This document shows positions 1 to 10,855 of a stretch of DNA of 64,000 nt, piece after piece (position 1 is the stretch's first letter; each line of letters starts with the position of its first letter). The position numbers were made by a program, and so were the translations under genes. Source of the stretch: Acanthosepion pharaonis (Eukaryota > Mollusca > Cephalopoda > Sepiida > Sepiidae); contig CAHIKZ030003516.1 in assembly GCA_903632075.3 (NCBI GenBank), positions 1,535,001 through 1,599,000 on the forward strand. The letters are read 5' to 3'. The notes beneath the pieces were generated by a model. It was not told the DNA's origin. It did not search any database and worked only from the letters and a program-made list of their open reading frames with translations.

Positions 1-275
1 TTAGAGTAAAATTATCGATACGGTACAATTTAAATCAAAATGACCAACAATATATTTTACACTACAATTACCAATAATACATTTTATAGCAAAATGACCA
101 ACAATATATTTTACACTAGAATTGCCAACAATGCATTTTATCTGTAAACAGTCATACAATTGCCTTCAAGATATATTTAGTTGAAACTATAAAATTGTGT
201 TCAAAATATTTAGATTTCGGCATTAAATAACCCATAGAGGTTGATATGCCGTTAAACAAAATCAGCCAACATGAA
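1..275 (+). repeat. Repeat R2, middle and tail, left-truncated
   Basis: Loose repeats of a motif like accaacaatatattttac are followed by the tail ggcattaaataaccc ... gatatgccgt. The same middle and tail are found in the full R2 copies at 36990 and 55336, so this is the 3' part of R2 running in from outside the window. Confidence 0.65.
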
Positions 276-520
276 AATACTCTTCCATTACATTAATCCA
301 TGTAATATCCTATAATTTCTTAAAGAAATCAAACTGTATTCCAAAATATAAGGTCAACAAAACTACAACATAAAAACACATATATCAACGCCTCTAGTGA
401 TCATGTCCACACAAACGTGTATATACACAAAAGCTGAGTATCATCTACCATGTATTCAATTGTGAAAACAGAATAACATATATCGTATTTTTATTACTTC
501 AAAGGTCCGAAGAAAATAAA

Positions 521-572
521 ATTTCGGCATTAAATGACCCATAAGGTGTTGATATGCCCTTAAGCAAATCAG
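521..572 (+). repeat. Repeat R2, tail only
   Basis: A short copy of the R2 terminal block (ggcattaaatgaccc ... gttgatatgcc). It directly precedes the R1 copy at 583. Confidence 0.6.
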
Positions 573-582
573 TCAATCAATC

Positions 583-912
583 TGGTCCTTACTTTCCGTA
601 CAAACAATTGCTTTTATTTCATGAGTGACTTTTGCTGGATTTCGCAATTAATTTCGATTATACACAAATTTCTTTCCTAGTTATAAAAAATTGTTATCGT
701 ACAAAAAAATTCGTCGCTAAAAATCATGTAAAAAAATCGCCGAAAACAATCGTAGAAAAGAAAACTTGGGAATCCAAAATTTCAGGATTGCGGGTCCGTA
801 TCCGACCAGGAATGTTTTTAATTTGCTCATGGAGTCGGCCTGATTCCAAAATGGTATGATAGATTGGGTTACGGCCTCTGGGAATAAAGTTGAACACACG
901 GACAATGTTATT
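583..912 (-). repeat. Interspersed repeat R1, copy 1 (truncated)
   Basis: Non-coding repeat seen six times in the window. On the minus strand it runs through tttggaatcaggccg, ttccaagttttc-type blocks and ends near ggaaagtaaggacc. This copy lacks the terminal segment (ttaaaaggtaagctt) present in others. No terminal repeats or coding capacity were recognised, so the element class is unknown. Confidence 0.75.
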
Positions 913-1009
913 TTGAAACACTGTAATTTATTTTATTTGAACATGAGCTATTGAAAGTTAGGGAGTTGTGTCCCTTTGTTTGCTTTTATCAGAAGAAGCC
1001 AAGATGGCT

Positions 1010-1440
1010 GAATTTAAGCTTCTCTTTTAAAAGTTCAACGATAATTCTTCTGCTGCCATGTAATTTAAAGACAATTTGATGTACGTAGGTCCTTACTTTC
1101 CGTACAAACTATTATTTTTATTTCATGGCTGACTTCCACTGGATTTTGTAATTAATTTCGATTATACACAAAATTCTTTCCTAGTAATAAAAAATTGTTA
1201 TCGTACAAAATAATTCGTCGCTAAAAATCACGTAAAAAATCGCTGAAAACAATTGTAGAAAAGAAAACTTGGGAATCCAAAATTTCAGGATTGCGGGGGT
1301 CTGGATCTGGCCCACAATGTTTTTAATTTGCTCACAGAGACGGCCTGATTCCAAAATGGTATGATATATTGCTCTACGGCCTCTAGGAGTAAAGTTGAAA
1401 AAGTGTGACACAGTGACACACTGACATTCGCGTTATATAT
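1010..1440 (-). repeat. Interspersed repeat R1, copy 2
   Basis: Near full-length R1: minus-strand start near aatgtcagtgtgtcac, end at ttaaaagagaagctt. It lies in the same orientation as the copies at 583 and 1585, forming a loose cluster of three. Confidence 0.8.
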
Positions 1441-1584
1441 GTGTATCGTCGTCGTCAGCATCCATCCGTCTCGAGAGACGATGGAGTAGCGAGGTGCGCT
1501 ACGAGCCTGGGCGGGATATATGGAGCACTAGGGCCTCAAGTTCCCTCTCTCGCTTAAGTATTTAGTTATTGATTTAATATTTAA

Positions 1585-1990
1585 GCTTACCTTTTAAAAG
1601 TTCAACGATAATTCTTCTGCCGCCACTTAATTTAAAGATATTTAGATGTACGTAGGTCCTTACTTTCCGTACAAACAATTATTTTTTTATTTCATGGGTG
1701 ACTTTTGCTGGATTTCGCAATTAATTTCGATTGTTCCCAAATCTATTTTCAAGTTATAAAAATCGTCGCAAAAAATCGCATAAAAAATCACTGAAAATAA
1801 TCACAGTAATGAAAACTCTGGGATCCAAAATTTCAGGATTGCGGGGATCTGGATCTGGCCCACAATGTTTTTAATTTGCTCACAGAGACGGCCTGATTCC
1901 AAAATGGTATGATATATTGCGTTACGGTCTCTAGGAGTAAAGTTGAAAAAGCGTGACACTGTGACACACTGACGTTAGCATTTATCATAT
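1585..1990 (-). repeat. Interspersed repeat R1, copy 3
   Basis: Third same-orientation R1 copy. It is close to copy 2 over the gatctggcccacaatg block but differs by small deletions in the centre. Confidence 0.8.
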
Positions 1991-2514
1991 ACATCCTTGT
2001 GCAAATTAATTGAAAAAAAAAAAACGAATAAATCCGTTATTATTTACTTTTTTTTTCGTATTTTTTCCAATGAAACATGACCCAGTGCACATATTATTAC
2101 TTCGCATGTCCATTCCACAAAGTTGTTCCTTACAGAATGACCACAGATTGGATTTAAATCAGGAAAGTTTCCGGGCTAAGCTTCACTGATAAAGCTTGCC
2201 AGTGTGTTCATGCGTCGTCACAATTTTCGTACGCTCCCTTGGAATAACGTTCATCGCAAACAATGGACGTAGGAAAACTAATCGACAGTCGAGAAAATAG
2301 TGATAAAACAATCACAGATGACGCAATATTTTTCAAGGCCAAATAAATTTCATCATACACCCCGAAAATAGATTCAGATTACTGCACATCACTGACGTGA
2401 TTTGAGAAAAAATAGAAATCGATTATACCCCGTCACTACAGTGGGTCTAACACCGACCGTATCGTGAAAGAAAGAAAACTAAAGCGGTTGTTTCAATTAA
2501 TTTTCACAAGTCAG
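1991..2514. other. No recognised feature
   Basis: AT-rich unique-looking sequence. No ORF with familiar motifs, no RNA gene and no repeat shared with the rest of the window was seen. Confidence 0.5.
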
Positions 2515-2541
2515 TATATATATATATATATATATATATAT
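2515..2541. repeat. (TA)n microsatellite
   Basis: Pure TA dinucleotide run, 36 bp downstream (in minus-strand sense) of the hammerhead-like motif at 2577-2648. Confidence 0.95.
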
Positions 2542-2576
2542 TTCTTATGCAGTGTTACATTAGAACATGTACATAT

Positions 2577-2648
2577 CCACTACAAAATTGTAAATTTTTG
2601 TTTCAACGTCAAAAAAGGAAAACCTTTTTTAAACGTTTCATCAGGTGG
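2577..2648 (-). ncRNA. Candidate hammerhead ribozyme (type I), most canonical in window
   Basis: Read on the minus strand: stem I CCAC pairs with GTGG; conserved core CTGATGA (2638-2644); stem II is a 14-bp helix with one bulge and one G-U pair (2605-2618 with 2623-2637) closed by TTTT; then GAA; stem III ACAAAA pairs with TTTTGT around an 8-nt loop; the cleavage triplet is GTA. All invariant core positions are present, including A15.1-U16.1 and a non-G nucleotide 17. Unlike the other candidates here, stem II starts with a proper A-U pair directly after CTGATGA. Self-cleavage is inferred from structure only. Stem I is short (4 bp), so activity could be weak. Confidence 0.75.
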
Positions 2649-2649
2649 G

Positions 2650-2959
2650 GAATCACGATGTTACTAATGACTTAGATTCCCTCCCATCTCCACATGTAAA
2701 TTCTAGAATACCTTTTATGAAAATTTCCAAAGGACGGAAGCGGGTGATATTTGCTTCGATAACTGTATTTCGGAATAAAATTTGAAAAACATTGATTTGC
2801 ATAATAAATAAAACTAGCTGAACTCTCAGATATTCTAAGGTTGACAAAACTGGCGCTTAACATATTGTCTTTATACATTTTAACGTGGGGGGGGGAGTAA
2901 ATTCTAATCTTTTGCTAAATGAGGTCATCATTTCTGAACTTGGCATCTATGCTTGATGA
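2650..2959. other. No recognised feature
   Basis: AT-rich sequence with a short poly-G run near 2887. Nothing else was recognised. Confidence 0.5.
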
Positions 2960-3905
2960 CCCAACTATTTACTCCTGTCTTGATTGTAACTCTGATCGGT
3001 TCGATATGATCAAATTGGCAGCTGATATCAAAAATAACCTACAATCTGTTGTTAAATGGGGCAAATGCTAACCTTCCGGGGATGGAGTCATTGCGTTTTC
3101 TCGGATTGACGTTTTCACCTAACATGAAATGGAAAGAGTCTATTGAATTAGTTGCTAAGTCTTGCAGCTAAGAAAGTTGGTTTCCTGTGTTGCGCTAGAC
3201 AATCTTTCTCTCCAGAATCTACCTTCTATATTTATAAGTCTAAAATTCGTTCTTGCTTTGAATATTGCTGCCACATATAGTTTGGTGCTCCTGCTATACG
3301 TTTAGGGATTCTTGATAAAATTCAAAGGATAATCTGCAATGTTATTGGTCCTAATCGGGCATGCCGGCTTCAGTGACTTTCCCATCGCCATAATGTAGCT
3401 TTGATCAGCAAAGCTGGTGTAATTCTCCTTTTCGGCATAAATTTTCCACCTAACATGAAATGGAAAGAGTCTATTGAATCAATTGCTAAGTTCTGCAGCT
3501 AAAAAGTTGGTTCCCTGTGTTGCGCTAGACAATCTTACTGTCCAGAATTTACCTTATATATTTACAAGTCTACCCTTCGTCCTTGCTTTGAATATTGCTG
3601 CTACATCTGGTCTGGTGCAAAATCTATTGCTAAACGGGACAAGTAGGGGCATGTTAATTTTAACGCCTCCAAAAAGAAAATGCTGTCTGATAAAACCCCC
3701 TATTTGCTTTTGATCAGCATAGCTGTTGTAATTTACCTATTGTGTGGCGCATTGCACCTTCTCGGACTAACGAATAAATTCAACTGACATGAAATGGAAA
3801 GTGTCTATTGAATCAATTGCTAAGTCTGCAGCTAAGAAAGTTGGTTACCTGTGTTGCACTAGACAATCTTACTCTCCAGAATCTACCTTATATATTTATT
3901 TAAAC
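2960..3905 (+). mobile_element. Non-LTR retrotransposon (jockey/CR1-like C-terminus), segment tandemly triplicated
   Basis: Broken frames encode the C-terminal half of a LINE reverse transcriptase: residues like LRFLGLTFSPNMKWK, then SIAKSAAKKVG, RQSFSPESTLYIYKS and FEYCCHIWFGAPA. The block beginning aacatgaaatggaaag recurs at 3121, 3452 and about 3786, so one LINE segment is present three times with a period of about 332 bp. Stops and frameshifts interrupt every copy. Other members of this LINE occur at 4477, 5330, 12420, 22050, 40838 and 55080. Confidence 0.8.
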
Positions 3906-4204
3906 AAAGAATTAAATGGCAATGTTAATGTGATTAATGGTGAAATCACTATCTGTTAAAGTGAACTTAGTATTCTGTGGAAAACTATAAAGATATTTTT
4001 ACTCTACTAATTGGATTATACTCAGTCCATTTTACTTTAAAAGATAAATACTTATAACAAGAAAATTTCGTGGATCTCTACCTTTTCAAAATTCAAAAAA
4101 AATTCTCCCTTTATCGACTTGAACAAGAACTCTGGCGTCGCAACATAGCACGCTCCAAAACAAATATTCAACTGTCAATAAATAGTATAATTTATGTTTA
4201 CATA

Positions 4205-4346
4205 GCGAAAATGCTGAGATTGTAATGGCGACCACGATAAAAGCGGCATTTTTCAGATGCACGGTATCGAACGACGGAAATCGAGTAAAATAACCGCCAA
4301 AAATCCAGTTACCATAAATAAAATAGCATCGTCCACTGAATTATTT
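4205..4346 (+). repeat. Left arm of 142-bp inverted repeat
   Basis: Reverse complement of 6587-6728 with about 5 differences in 142 bp. TA dinucleotides lie immediately outside both arms (4203-4204 and 6729-6730), as expected for a TA-inserting element with long terminal inverted repeats, but the interior holds unrelated LINE and SINE pieces. Confidence 0.85.
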
Positions 4347-4367
4347 CGGGAATCGGTTGTAATACCA

Positions 4368-4484
4368 ATGCCCGTCCAACCGACGGTTGATGGTCTGGGC
4401 TATTTTTGTACCTGGCCCGGGCGCACGCGCTCAGGTTCCGCACCTTAAACTGACCTTGTGTCACATCAGGCCAGCTTTATGTAT
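4368..4484 (+). repeat. Repeat R3, copy 1
   Basis: Direct repeat of 8171-8284: both carry ccaaccgacggttg-like starts, the GC-rich block cctggcccgggcgcacgcgc, and end near tgtgtcacatcagg. Class unknown. Confidence 0.75.
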
Positions 4485-4975
4485 ATCTATAATGTCTACT
4501 ATTCTTTCTTGCTTTGAATATTGCCGCCACATCTGGTCTGGTGCAAAATCTGTTGTTAAACGGGGCAAGGATGGGACTCTCTTTTAATTGACTGAGAGAT
4601 CCTTTTCAGAATGGTTGATGTTACCCTCATTGCGCCTTTTTGGAATAATGTTTTTTCCTCAGATAAAAATGAAATGATTATATTGAATCATTTGCTAAGT
4701 TTGCAGCTAAGAATGTCGGTTCTCGATGTCTTGCTAGACAATTCTTTCTCGCCAGAATCTTTCTTACATATCTATAAGGTCTACAATTCATCCATACTTA
4801 GAATATTGCTGCCATATCTGGTCTGGAGCTCCTGCTATATATTTATAGACTCTTGATAAAATCCAAAGACAAATCTGCAATGTTATCGAACTTGACCTGT
4901 CATCTCGGCTTCAGTCCCTTTCCCATCATCGTAACGTTGCTTCCCTGTGTCTTTTCTATAAATATTTTCATGGTA
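4477..4975 (+). mobile_element. Jockey/CR1-like LINE fragment
   Basis: Two partial pieces of the LINE at 2960. The first encodes SCFEYCRHIWSGA, the second a block like QFFLARIFLTYL in shifted frames and the LDKIQRQICNVI region. It is severely frameshifted and ends where a SINE head begins. Confidence 0.75.
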
Positions 4976-4977
4976 AT

Positions 4978-5180
4978 TGGCGTGGGCCAAGTGGTTAGAA
5001 CGTTTGCTTTCTGATCATGAGATCCCGGTTCGATGGTCGATTTGGCTTCTTGATTTTGTCCAGCTGGAGGAGGCAATTAAAGCGTGTGGCACCTTCGGCA
5101 AGTGCCTGAAAACCATACTTGTGAGTGAAATTGGATAGAAATTAATTGTGCTAGCAAATCATGTGAAGGCACAAGTCATC
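4978..5180 (+). mobile_element. tRNA-derived SINE, family D
   Basis: Head resembles a tRNA with an A box (ggccaagtggttagaac) and a B box (cggttcgatggtc), the two parts of an internal RNA polymerase III promoter. The body (ttggatagaaa, aaaaccatacttgtgagtg) is shared in reverse orientation at 59180-59356. Confidence 0.7.
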
Positions 5181-5329
5181 GTGACTGAGGGTTTGAGCGT
5201 ACCGGCCTTGTTCAGACTGTTGATCACGCTAGTTGACGCGCTGTCTCCCAGAAACTTTAACTAAGGTCCGCTTTGCATAGACGCATTGTGTGGGTGCTGA
5301 ACAAGCACAAATGTGCCTGAGCAGGCGTC

Positions 5330-5655
5330 TGCAATGGGGATTAGCTATTTACGTTTTATTTACTAGATTGGCGGCAAGGTATCATCATTTTACAGCTGAA
5401 ATGGATAGATTTAACTGTAAGTTCTATGCTAACATAGACACTTGGAACTCTCTCCCGGCTTCTTGTTTTCTAGTCAACTTTGACCTTCAAAAATTTAAAT
5501 GCAATCTCAATCGTTATCTTCTGTCTTCTTAATTATTGTTCTTTTATCGTCCTCTCTCCATAATAGTAGTTTTTTTTTTCGTATTCTTTAACACTCAGTA
5601 ACTCCTTGCGTCCTAGTGGCTTTATTGCCTTGCTTGGGGTGAAATGATTTAAAAA
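5330..5655 (+). mobile_element. Jockey/CR1-like LINE, C-terminus and 3' end
   Basis: Frame encodes RYHHFTAEMDRFNCKFYAN, then TWNSLPASCF and a stop after the NLNRYLLSS block, typical of the extreme C-terminus of this LINE. The 3' UTR ends with gccttgcttggggtgaaatg, a terminal block also seen at 12830, 22590, 40850 (minus) and 55930. Confidence 0.8.
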
Positions 5656-6104
5656 AATACCTATACCATACCGCGTTATAATATTTTTTAAAACGGCTTT
5701 TATGGCATCTATTTCCTTAAATCCCGTAAAGGAAGTACCGTGGTAATTTTACGGGTTTTGCTAAATTTTCAAACTGGCATATTTCATGTTACTATATCAT
5801 TTCACTGAAGCAGACATTAAACGCATGAGGACGTTATCACTCACTTTATCTTATCTTCTTTCTTTTTACAGCTTCAACACACCCCATGAATGATGCTTAC
5901 CGGAAGTTTAAAAAAAGGCGCCGAGATTTACTGTGTCCGTTGCTGTTATAGCAATAACTTGTGAGCAGGGGAAAGGCAAGCTAAATTTGTGGGCAGGGGA
6001 TCGACAAAGTAAATTTCTAGGCAGGACACAGACAAGCTATTATGGGGCGTAACATACGTGCTATCTATGAAACAAGCAGAATTATAGTGATTTACTAACC
6101 TTTG
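5656..6104. other. No recognised feature
   Basis: AT-rich sequence without a recognisable gene, promoter or shared repeat. Confidence 0.5.
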
Positions 6105-6215
6105 TTTAGGTATGGCACAAGGCCGAAAGTATGGAGAACACAGTGAGGATCAAGGACACTACTCATTCGTAATTAATCTAGCGAGACATGCCAACCGTTT
6201 CCCCACGTCGAAGTT
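6105..6215 (-). mobile_element. tRNA-derived SINE, family A (decayed)
   Basis: On the minus strand this is a degraded copy of the family with head gaggtggtgtaatggttagc and tail actttcggccttgtgcc. The B box is damaged here. Confidence 0.65.
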
Positions 6216-6586
6216 CCCAAACATGAATAATGTTGGGGCGCCCCCACCTCCTCACCAGAATGGACTGATCTCTCTACTACTAATAGGACAGTTCTATAGA
6301 GTTCTGGGAAGATCAGGTGACCATCACACTTCCGTCTCTCTACCGGAAGATACAGTTGGACTTTATACTCTATCTGATTGTTACTAACTAACCTGCGTTC
6401 GTTTGACTACCAATCTCTCTGTTGAAAATACCTCTTCAGATATACCGGTATTTTTCCCTACGTATGTGTTTGTCCTTATTTCAATACACGCACGCGGAAA
6501 CACTCAACATCTCAACAAATAATAATAATAATAATAAGTAATGAAATCACCCGTCTTATGAATATTTCTCTTAATAAATATTTAAA
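6216..6586. other. No recognised feature
   Basis: Non-coding sequence with a short (AAT)n run near 6520. No family could be assigned. Confidence 0.5.
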
Positions 6587-6728
6587 AAATAATTCAGTGG
6601 ACGATGTTATTTTATTTATGGTAACTGGATTTTTGGCGATTATTTTACTCGATTTCCGTCGTTCGATACCGTGCGTCTGAAAAATGCTGCTTTTATCGTG
6701 GTCGCCATTACAATCTCACCATTTTCGC
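6587..6728 (-). repeat. Right arm of 142-bp inverted repeat
   Basis: Reverse complement of 4205-4346, about 96% identical. Its outer end cattttcgc is followed by TA. Confidence 0.85.
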
Positions 6729-6730
6729 TA

Positions 6731-8170
6731 GGATCAAAGTGTAGTCTCTGCTCTCTGGCGGAAAAAATATATTTCATTTTTCAGTTGTTTCTCTGTCTGT
6801 GCGGAGAGAGTACAATTGAAAATATTATTGAGAAGTGCCCGATATCGGGAAACAGCTCCCCGCGGCAGTCCCTCCCTCATTGCACTAAAGAAGAGGGGAA
6901 TCGGTTGTAATACCAACTGTGACAGAGAGAGGTTGACGCACATGAATGCACACACGCAAATATAACGTTTATTGATTGAAGATGGAAAACACGATCTTCC
7001 GTGAAAGTTACAAACTGTGTCAGCGCTATTAATAGGAAAGAATCTAGAACAATGATATATGAAACCTGAGACGGCTGATCGATAAAGAATAAATTTCAAA
7101 TCGGGTTGGCGAGGACTTGTTTATAAACAAATGCAAAAGAGCAGGAGGCGATGTTTAATTAAAAAAAATAGACGAAAATAATATTTTTGATAAGAACATA
7201 TTGAAGTAAATTGGACCGAGGAGGTAAGATCAGTGTATGTTTACCGCTAGCGAAATCTGATCTAAACATAAGTTGTATCCGCTGAATTTGGTCATCGAAA
7301 AGACAATTGAAATGAACATTGAACTATAACTATAACTAATTAATTTTATCCACTAAGAGATTTGAAATAGATCTGAATTTAAACTTTGCTTATGGCGACA
7401 CTCGTGTTAAGCGCGTGAACAACCTGGCTTATAACCTTCGGTTTGCTATATAAACGCGAGTTTTGCTGAGTTGGGGAGACTTGGGCGTTAGACGAGAGTG
7501 ACGTTGATAGAGAGAGAGAGAGAGACTGTCGTTGCAGTGAGTCGGTCCAGTGGCGAGTCAGAGATAAGGACTTCAAGAAATATCATCGTCGTTGTAGCAG
7601 TCGCATTGAAAAGTCGCTGAAACTTAACGTTTGTCACTTACGACAACCAACTGAAAAGCTACACTTCCACGTAGGGCTGGAATTACGAGTCACATATCCT
7701 CCCAAGTTGATTTGGAACGAGTTAATCACACGCACACACACACACACACCTCTCTCTGTTGGTATAATTGGTAGAGGAGTGGTCCTCTGTTCTTATGTTA
7801 ACTGCTCTTCTATCCTTTCTGTAAACTCTTTCTACTGTTGTTGTTTTCTTATAAAAAAAGACATCAATATTTTACCCATTGTTGTTCGGCTTCTGCAGAT
7901 ATTATTTCCTTGTTTGCCACATTCTAATTTTCCTGCTGCCCACCCTCACAGCCGTGCCTACATCCCCAATCGACCGTGAACGTATGGACAACACCCCGCT
8001 TACTGGATCTAAAAACTAACACAACGTGGGCCGCAGGCGGAACTTGGCCAGTGACCGGCCGAACAATCTACGGATACTCAAGGAGCTGAGTTCGGTTCAG
8101 ACCGAGTGGGCGCCTCAACCCAAAGAGGAAGACGCCGGAGGTTGAGGGGCTGAAGGGATGAGTGGTAGAA
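6731..8170. other. Unassigned, small simple repeats only
   Basis: Holds a (GA)n run at about 7510-7526 and a short (CA)n run near 7735. The stretch 7400-8160 is less AT-rich than its surroundings and could be a retroelement leader, but no coding motif supports that. Confidence 0.4.
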
Positions 8171-8284
8171 ATGCCCATTCAACCGACGGTTGCGTGGTTT
8201 GGGCTATTCTTGTACCTGGCCCGGGCGCACGCGCTCAATGTCCGCAACTTAAACTGACCTTGTGTCACATCAGGACAGCCTTTG
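8171..8284 (+). repeat. Repeat R3, copy 2
   Basis: Direct repeat of 4368-4484, same orientation, with scattered substitutions. Confidence 0.75.
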
Positions 8285-8817
8285 GTTAAGATCAAAGTGT
8301 TGTATCTGTTCTTATCAGCTTAATCTGATCCACTTTCTCCACTTCTTTCTTTAATTTCCTTAAATCTAATCTAATGGTGCTTCATATTTTTGTTGTAAAT
8401 TACCAAGAAGGCAAAAAACGTATAAATTCACTTTCACTGCTTAGGTTTTATTACAATTCTAATCATCGCATTTTAAAAGAATAATCATGGCCGAAGGGTG
8501 AAGGCAGTTAAAAAGCGGTGTCATGGGAAAAACCATCCCTTGGACACTAAGTCTTATCGCGGGCATGTTTATTCATATGTTTTGGTGCAAGGATGGAAAC
8601 CATCTTTCTTGGCTAATGTTAAGGCACCCAATCCAAAAATGGCGTTCATTTTTTCACATTAGTTTTCTCTGTACCAAGAGGTCTCATTTGGGCAAACATT
8701 TTCATTTTACCCCGGTTTTTTATCGAGTGAATTCACGGTTTTCAGATTAGAAAACTCTAATCTAAAATCATAACTCAAATCAATATTTGAAAAGCAATCT
8801 GGTATCTCAATGAGGAG
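8285..8817. other. No recognised feature
   Basis: AT-rich sequence. A short open frame from 8523 has no recognisable motif and is not called. Confidence 0.5.
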
Positions 8818-9030
8818 ATATGGTGGAGTAATGGATAGCGGATCGGATTGAAGAATCAGAGAGCCGAGTTCGAATTCCAGTCGAATCCATTACATTCACT
8901 TACGTGCTAATACCCTTGGGAAAGGTATGAAACCTATTCTTCTGCCCCCACCCCAGCTATGGATGAATAGCAGGATAGACCAATCTTCTAGACCAGCTAC
9001 CTAGGAGAAGGACAACTCTGAATTCAAAAC
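8818..9030 (+). mobile_element. tRNA-derived SINE, family B
   Basis: tRNA-like head with A box (gtaatggatagcggatcgg) and B box (gagttcgaattccagtcg), then a shared body (acgtgctaatacccttggg, gggaaaggtatgaa, aatagcaggatag). Related copies are at 45481 and 56428. Three copies with pol III boxes support a SINE family. Confidence 0.75.
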
Positions 9031-9220
9031 CTGATCTTCCGGTTTGGAAGTTATGCAGTAAGCTAACAACCTATTCACTTAAAAAACTGGCTTGTTATAG
9101 AAACACCAACGGTTGCAGGCCTTATGTCCCTCAAGGAATTTAAAGGCATAATATAAATAATCTGGTATCTCAACGGTAAATGATGGCTCCATAAAAATGG
9201 AATCCATTCATTGGATTTTC

Positions 9221-10349
9221 TCAAGGCCTGGCCATTTTTTTAGCTTTATATAGGGCTTGGATAACTTGGATAATTCTGTTATCTACATTTAATTCTTTAA
9301 GAATTTGCCAAAGACCGTCATGCCATACACGATCAAACGCTTTCTTGAAATCAACAATGTTGCGGAACACGTCCTTCAGATGTTTTAGTTGTTTCTCTAC
9401 GAGGATCTTACAAGTGATGACCTGTTCCATTGCACTTCGTCCGGTTCTAAAACCATCTTGTTCCTCTGATAGCAGTTCTTCGGCCTTGGGTTTCAAACGA
9501 TTCAATATGATACGGAGCAGGACTTTACTAGGCTGACTGATCAGGCTTATTGTCCTATAATTTCGACACTGCTGAGATTTCCTTTCTTTGGCAGGAGTAT
9601 TACCAATGAGTCACCTTGTTAGGCCACTTTTTTTTGTTCCCAAATTTTATGGCATTACTTTGATGGTTTCACCTCCATGTTTTATCATCTTAGAGGGAAT
9701 ATTATCCGCTCCGGGTAACTTGGCAGGTTTCAAGCTCTTTACTGCTAACTCAACCTCTTCTTTCAATATTGACGGACCGGTCGCGTTTTTTCTGTGGAGT
9801 GCTGGTCAGTTTGGAATATGGAGACATCTGATTAGAGCTGGTAATTGTATAAACCATCACAGTATTGTTTCCGTCTATGGAGAACCTCCTCACTGTCCGT
9901 CAACAGTTTACCATTCTCATACTCTACGAGCGTTGCTTCCTGTTGGCTGGTCTTATCGAGGGATTTGAGAATATTGTAGGCTTGTTTGTTATTGCCATTA
10001 AGCATATCCTTCTCAATGGTTGTCCACTTATTTTGTATCCACTCCTCTTTAGCTGCCCGCATTTTTCTCCTCACGTCACTGTGCACTTCCTAATATTGGG
10101 CATAGACCTTGCCACTTGAGTCCTTCTTTCCTCTCCTCTTATCACACAAATCCAAGATAACGTTCGTGACCAACGGTTGGACTTTCCTTCGCCTTTTACC
10201 CAAAACTTCCCCAGCTGTTGTGAGTAACACTTCTTTAATGTAATCTGCAAAAGTGTCTACGTCACTTATTTAGGTTCAGTGCTGCGAAGTTGCTGCCAAC
10301 TTTGGTCTGGAAGAGTTGAGTGACTTCAAGGTCTTTTAGTTTCTCAACT
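9221..10349 (-). mobile_element. Non-LTR retrotransposon ORF2: RT and linker, 3'-truncated
   Basis: Minus-strand frames encode, from the N-terminal side, the post-endonuclease linker (KLKDLEVTQLF, HSDVRRKMRAAKEEW, NILKSLDKTSQQEAT), the region ILKEEVELAVKSLKPAKLPG, RNYRTISLISQPSKV, then EEQDGFRTGRSAMEQV and FKKAFDRVWHDGLW. These are the N-terminal half of a LINE reverse transcriptase (fingers and the acidic motif of palm A, FKKAFD). The copy stops before the YADD motif and is broken by at least two in-frame stops, so it is dead. A solo LTR splits it from its endonuclease part (10601-10800). Confidence 0.88.
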
Positions 10350-10600
10350 TGTTGTAGAGTAGTTTTTACAGTGGAGGTTTGTATTTCACTAAGTCGTCCT
10401 AAATTAGGTTCGACGTACAAAAACGTTAGGAACTTGAAATAAGAGTTAATGACGCGGCAATCTAGTTGTGGTGGTTGATACTTCAATGTCCGACATCGAC
10501 TGACTCACTCAACATCACTGAGCCCAACTGGCGACCGCTACTACTACTTATTATGTGTGGGAGAGTCTATTAATAATAGAATAGGTATTATGGTATAACA
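10350..10600 (-). mobile_element. Solo LTR, family 1, inside a LINE
   Basis: 251-bp element bounded on the minus strand by TGTTATACC... and ...CTACAACA (TG...CA ends), flanked by caact (10345-10349) and caatt (10601-10605), a one-mismatch 5-bp target duplication. The LINE endonuclease frame ends LTTFKL on one side and resumes with VEKLKDLEV on the other, so the LTR inserted into the LINE ORF and is younger. Homologous copies: 42503, 56644, 58374 and, partly, 59898. Confidence 0.88.
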
Positions 10601-10800
10601 CAATTTAAAAGTCGTCAACACAAGATCATGATCGCTGCCTATGTCTGCGCCAGAAAATATCCTTATGCTTGTTTTGTTAATGTTGGATTTATAGCGTTGC
10701 GGAATCAAAATACAATCGACCTGGTTATGGATTTTCCCATTAGGGGAATTGCTAGGTTGCGCTTCGAGACAGCTTATGAGGGTGTAGATTCCTTTTGGGA
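10601..10800 (-). mobile_element. Non-LTR retrotransposon endonuclease C-terminus (separated from ORF2 by LTR)
   Basis: Minus-strand frame encodes NQVDCILIPQRYKS and IFSGADIGSDHDLVLTTFKL. The SDH-type motif near the end is the conserved C-terminal catalytic segment of apurinic-endonuclease-like LINE endonucleases. It continues across the LTR into the linker at 10345. Confidence 0.88.
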
Positions 10801-10855
10801 AAACAAATGGGGGGGGGATTCTTCTGGACAACTGTCGGCGTGCGACAGGAATGAG

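Noticed and set aside
7379..8160. LTR or gag leader of a retrovirus-like element
   Set aside because: Composition is suggestive, but no TG...CA ends, primer-binding site or coding motif could be shown.
9588..9968. 126-codon plus-strand open frame
   Set aside because: Antisense shadow of the LINE ORF2 read on the minus strand, where RT motifs are found.
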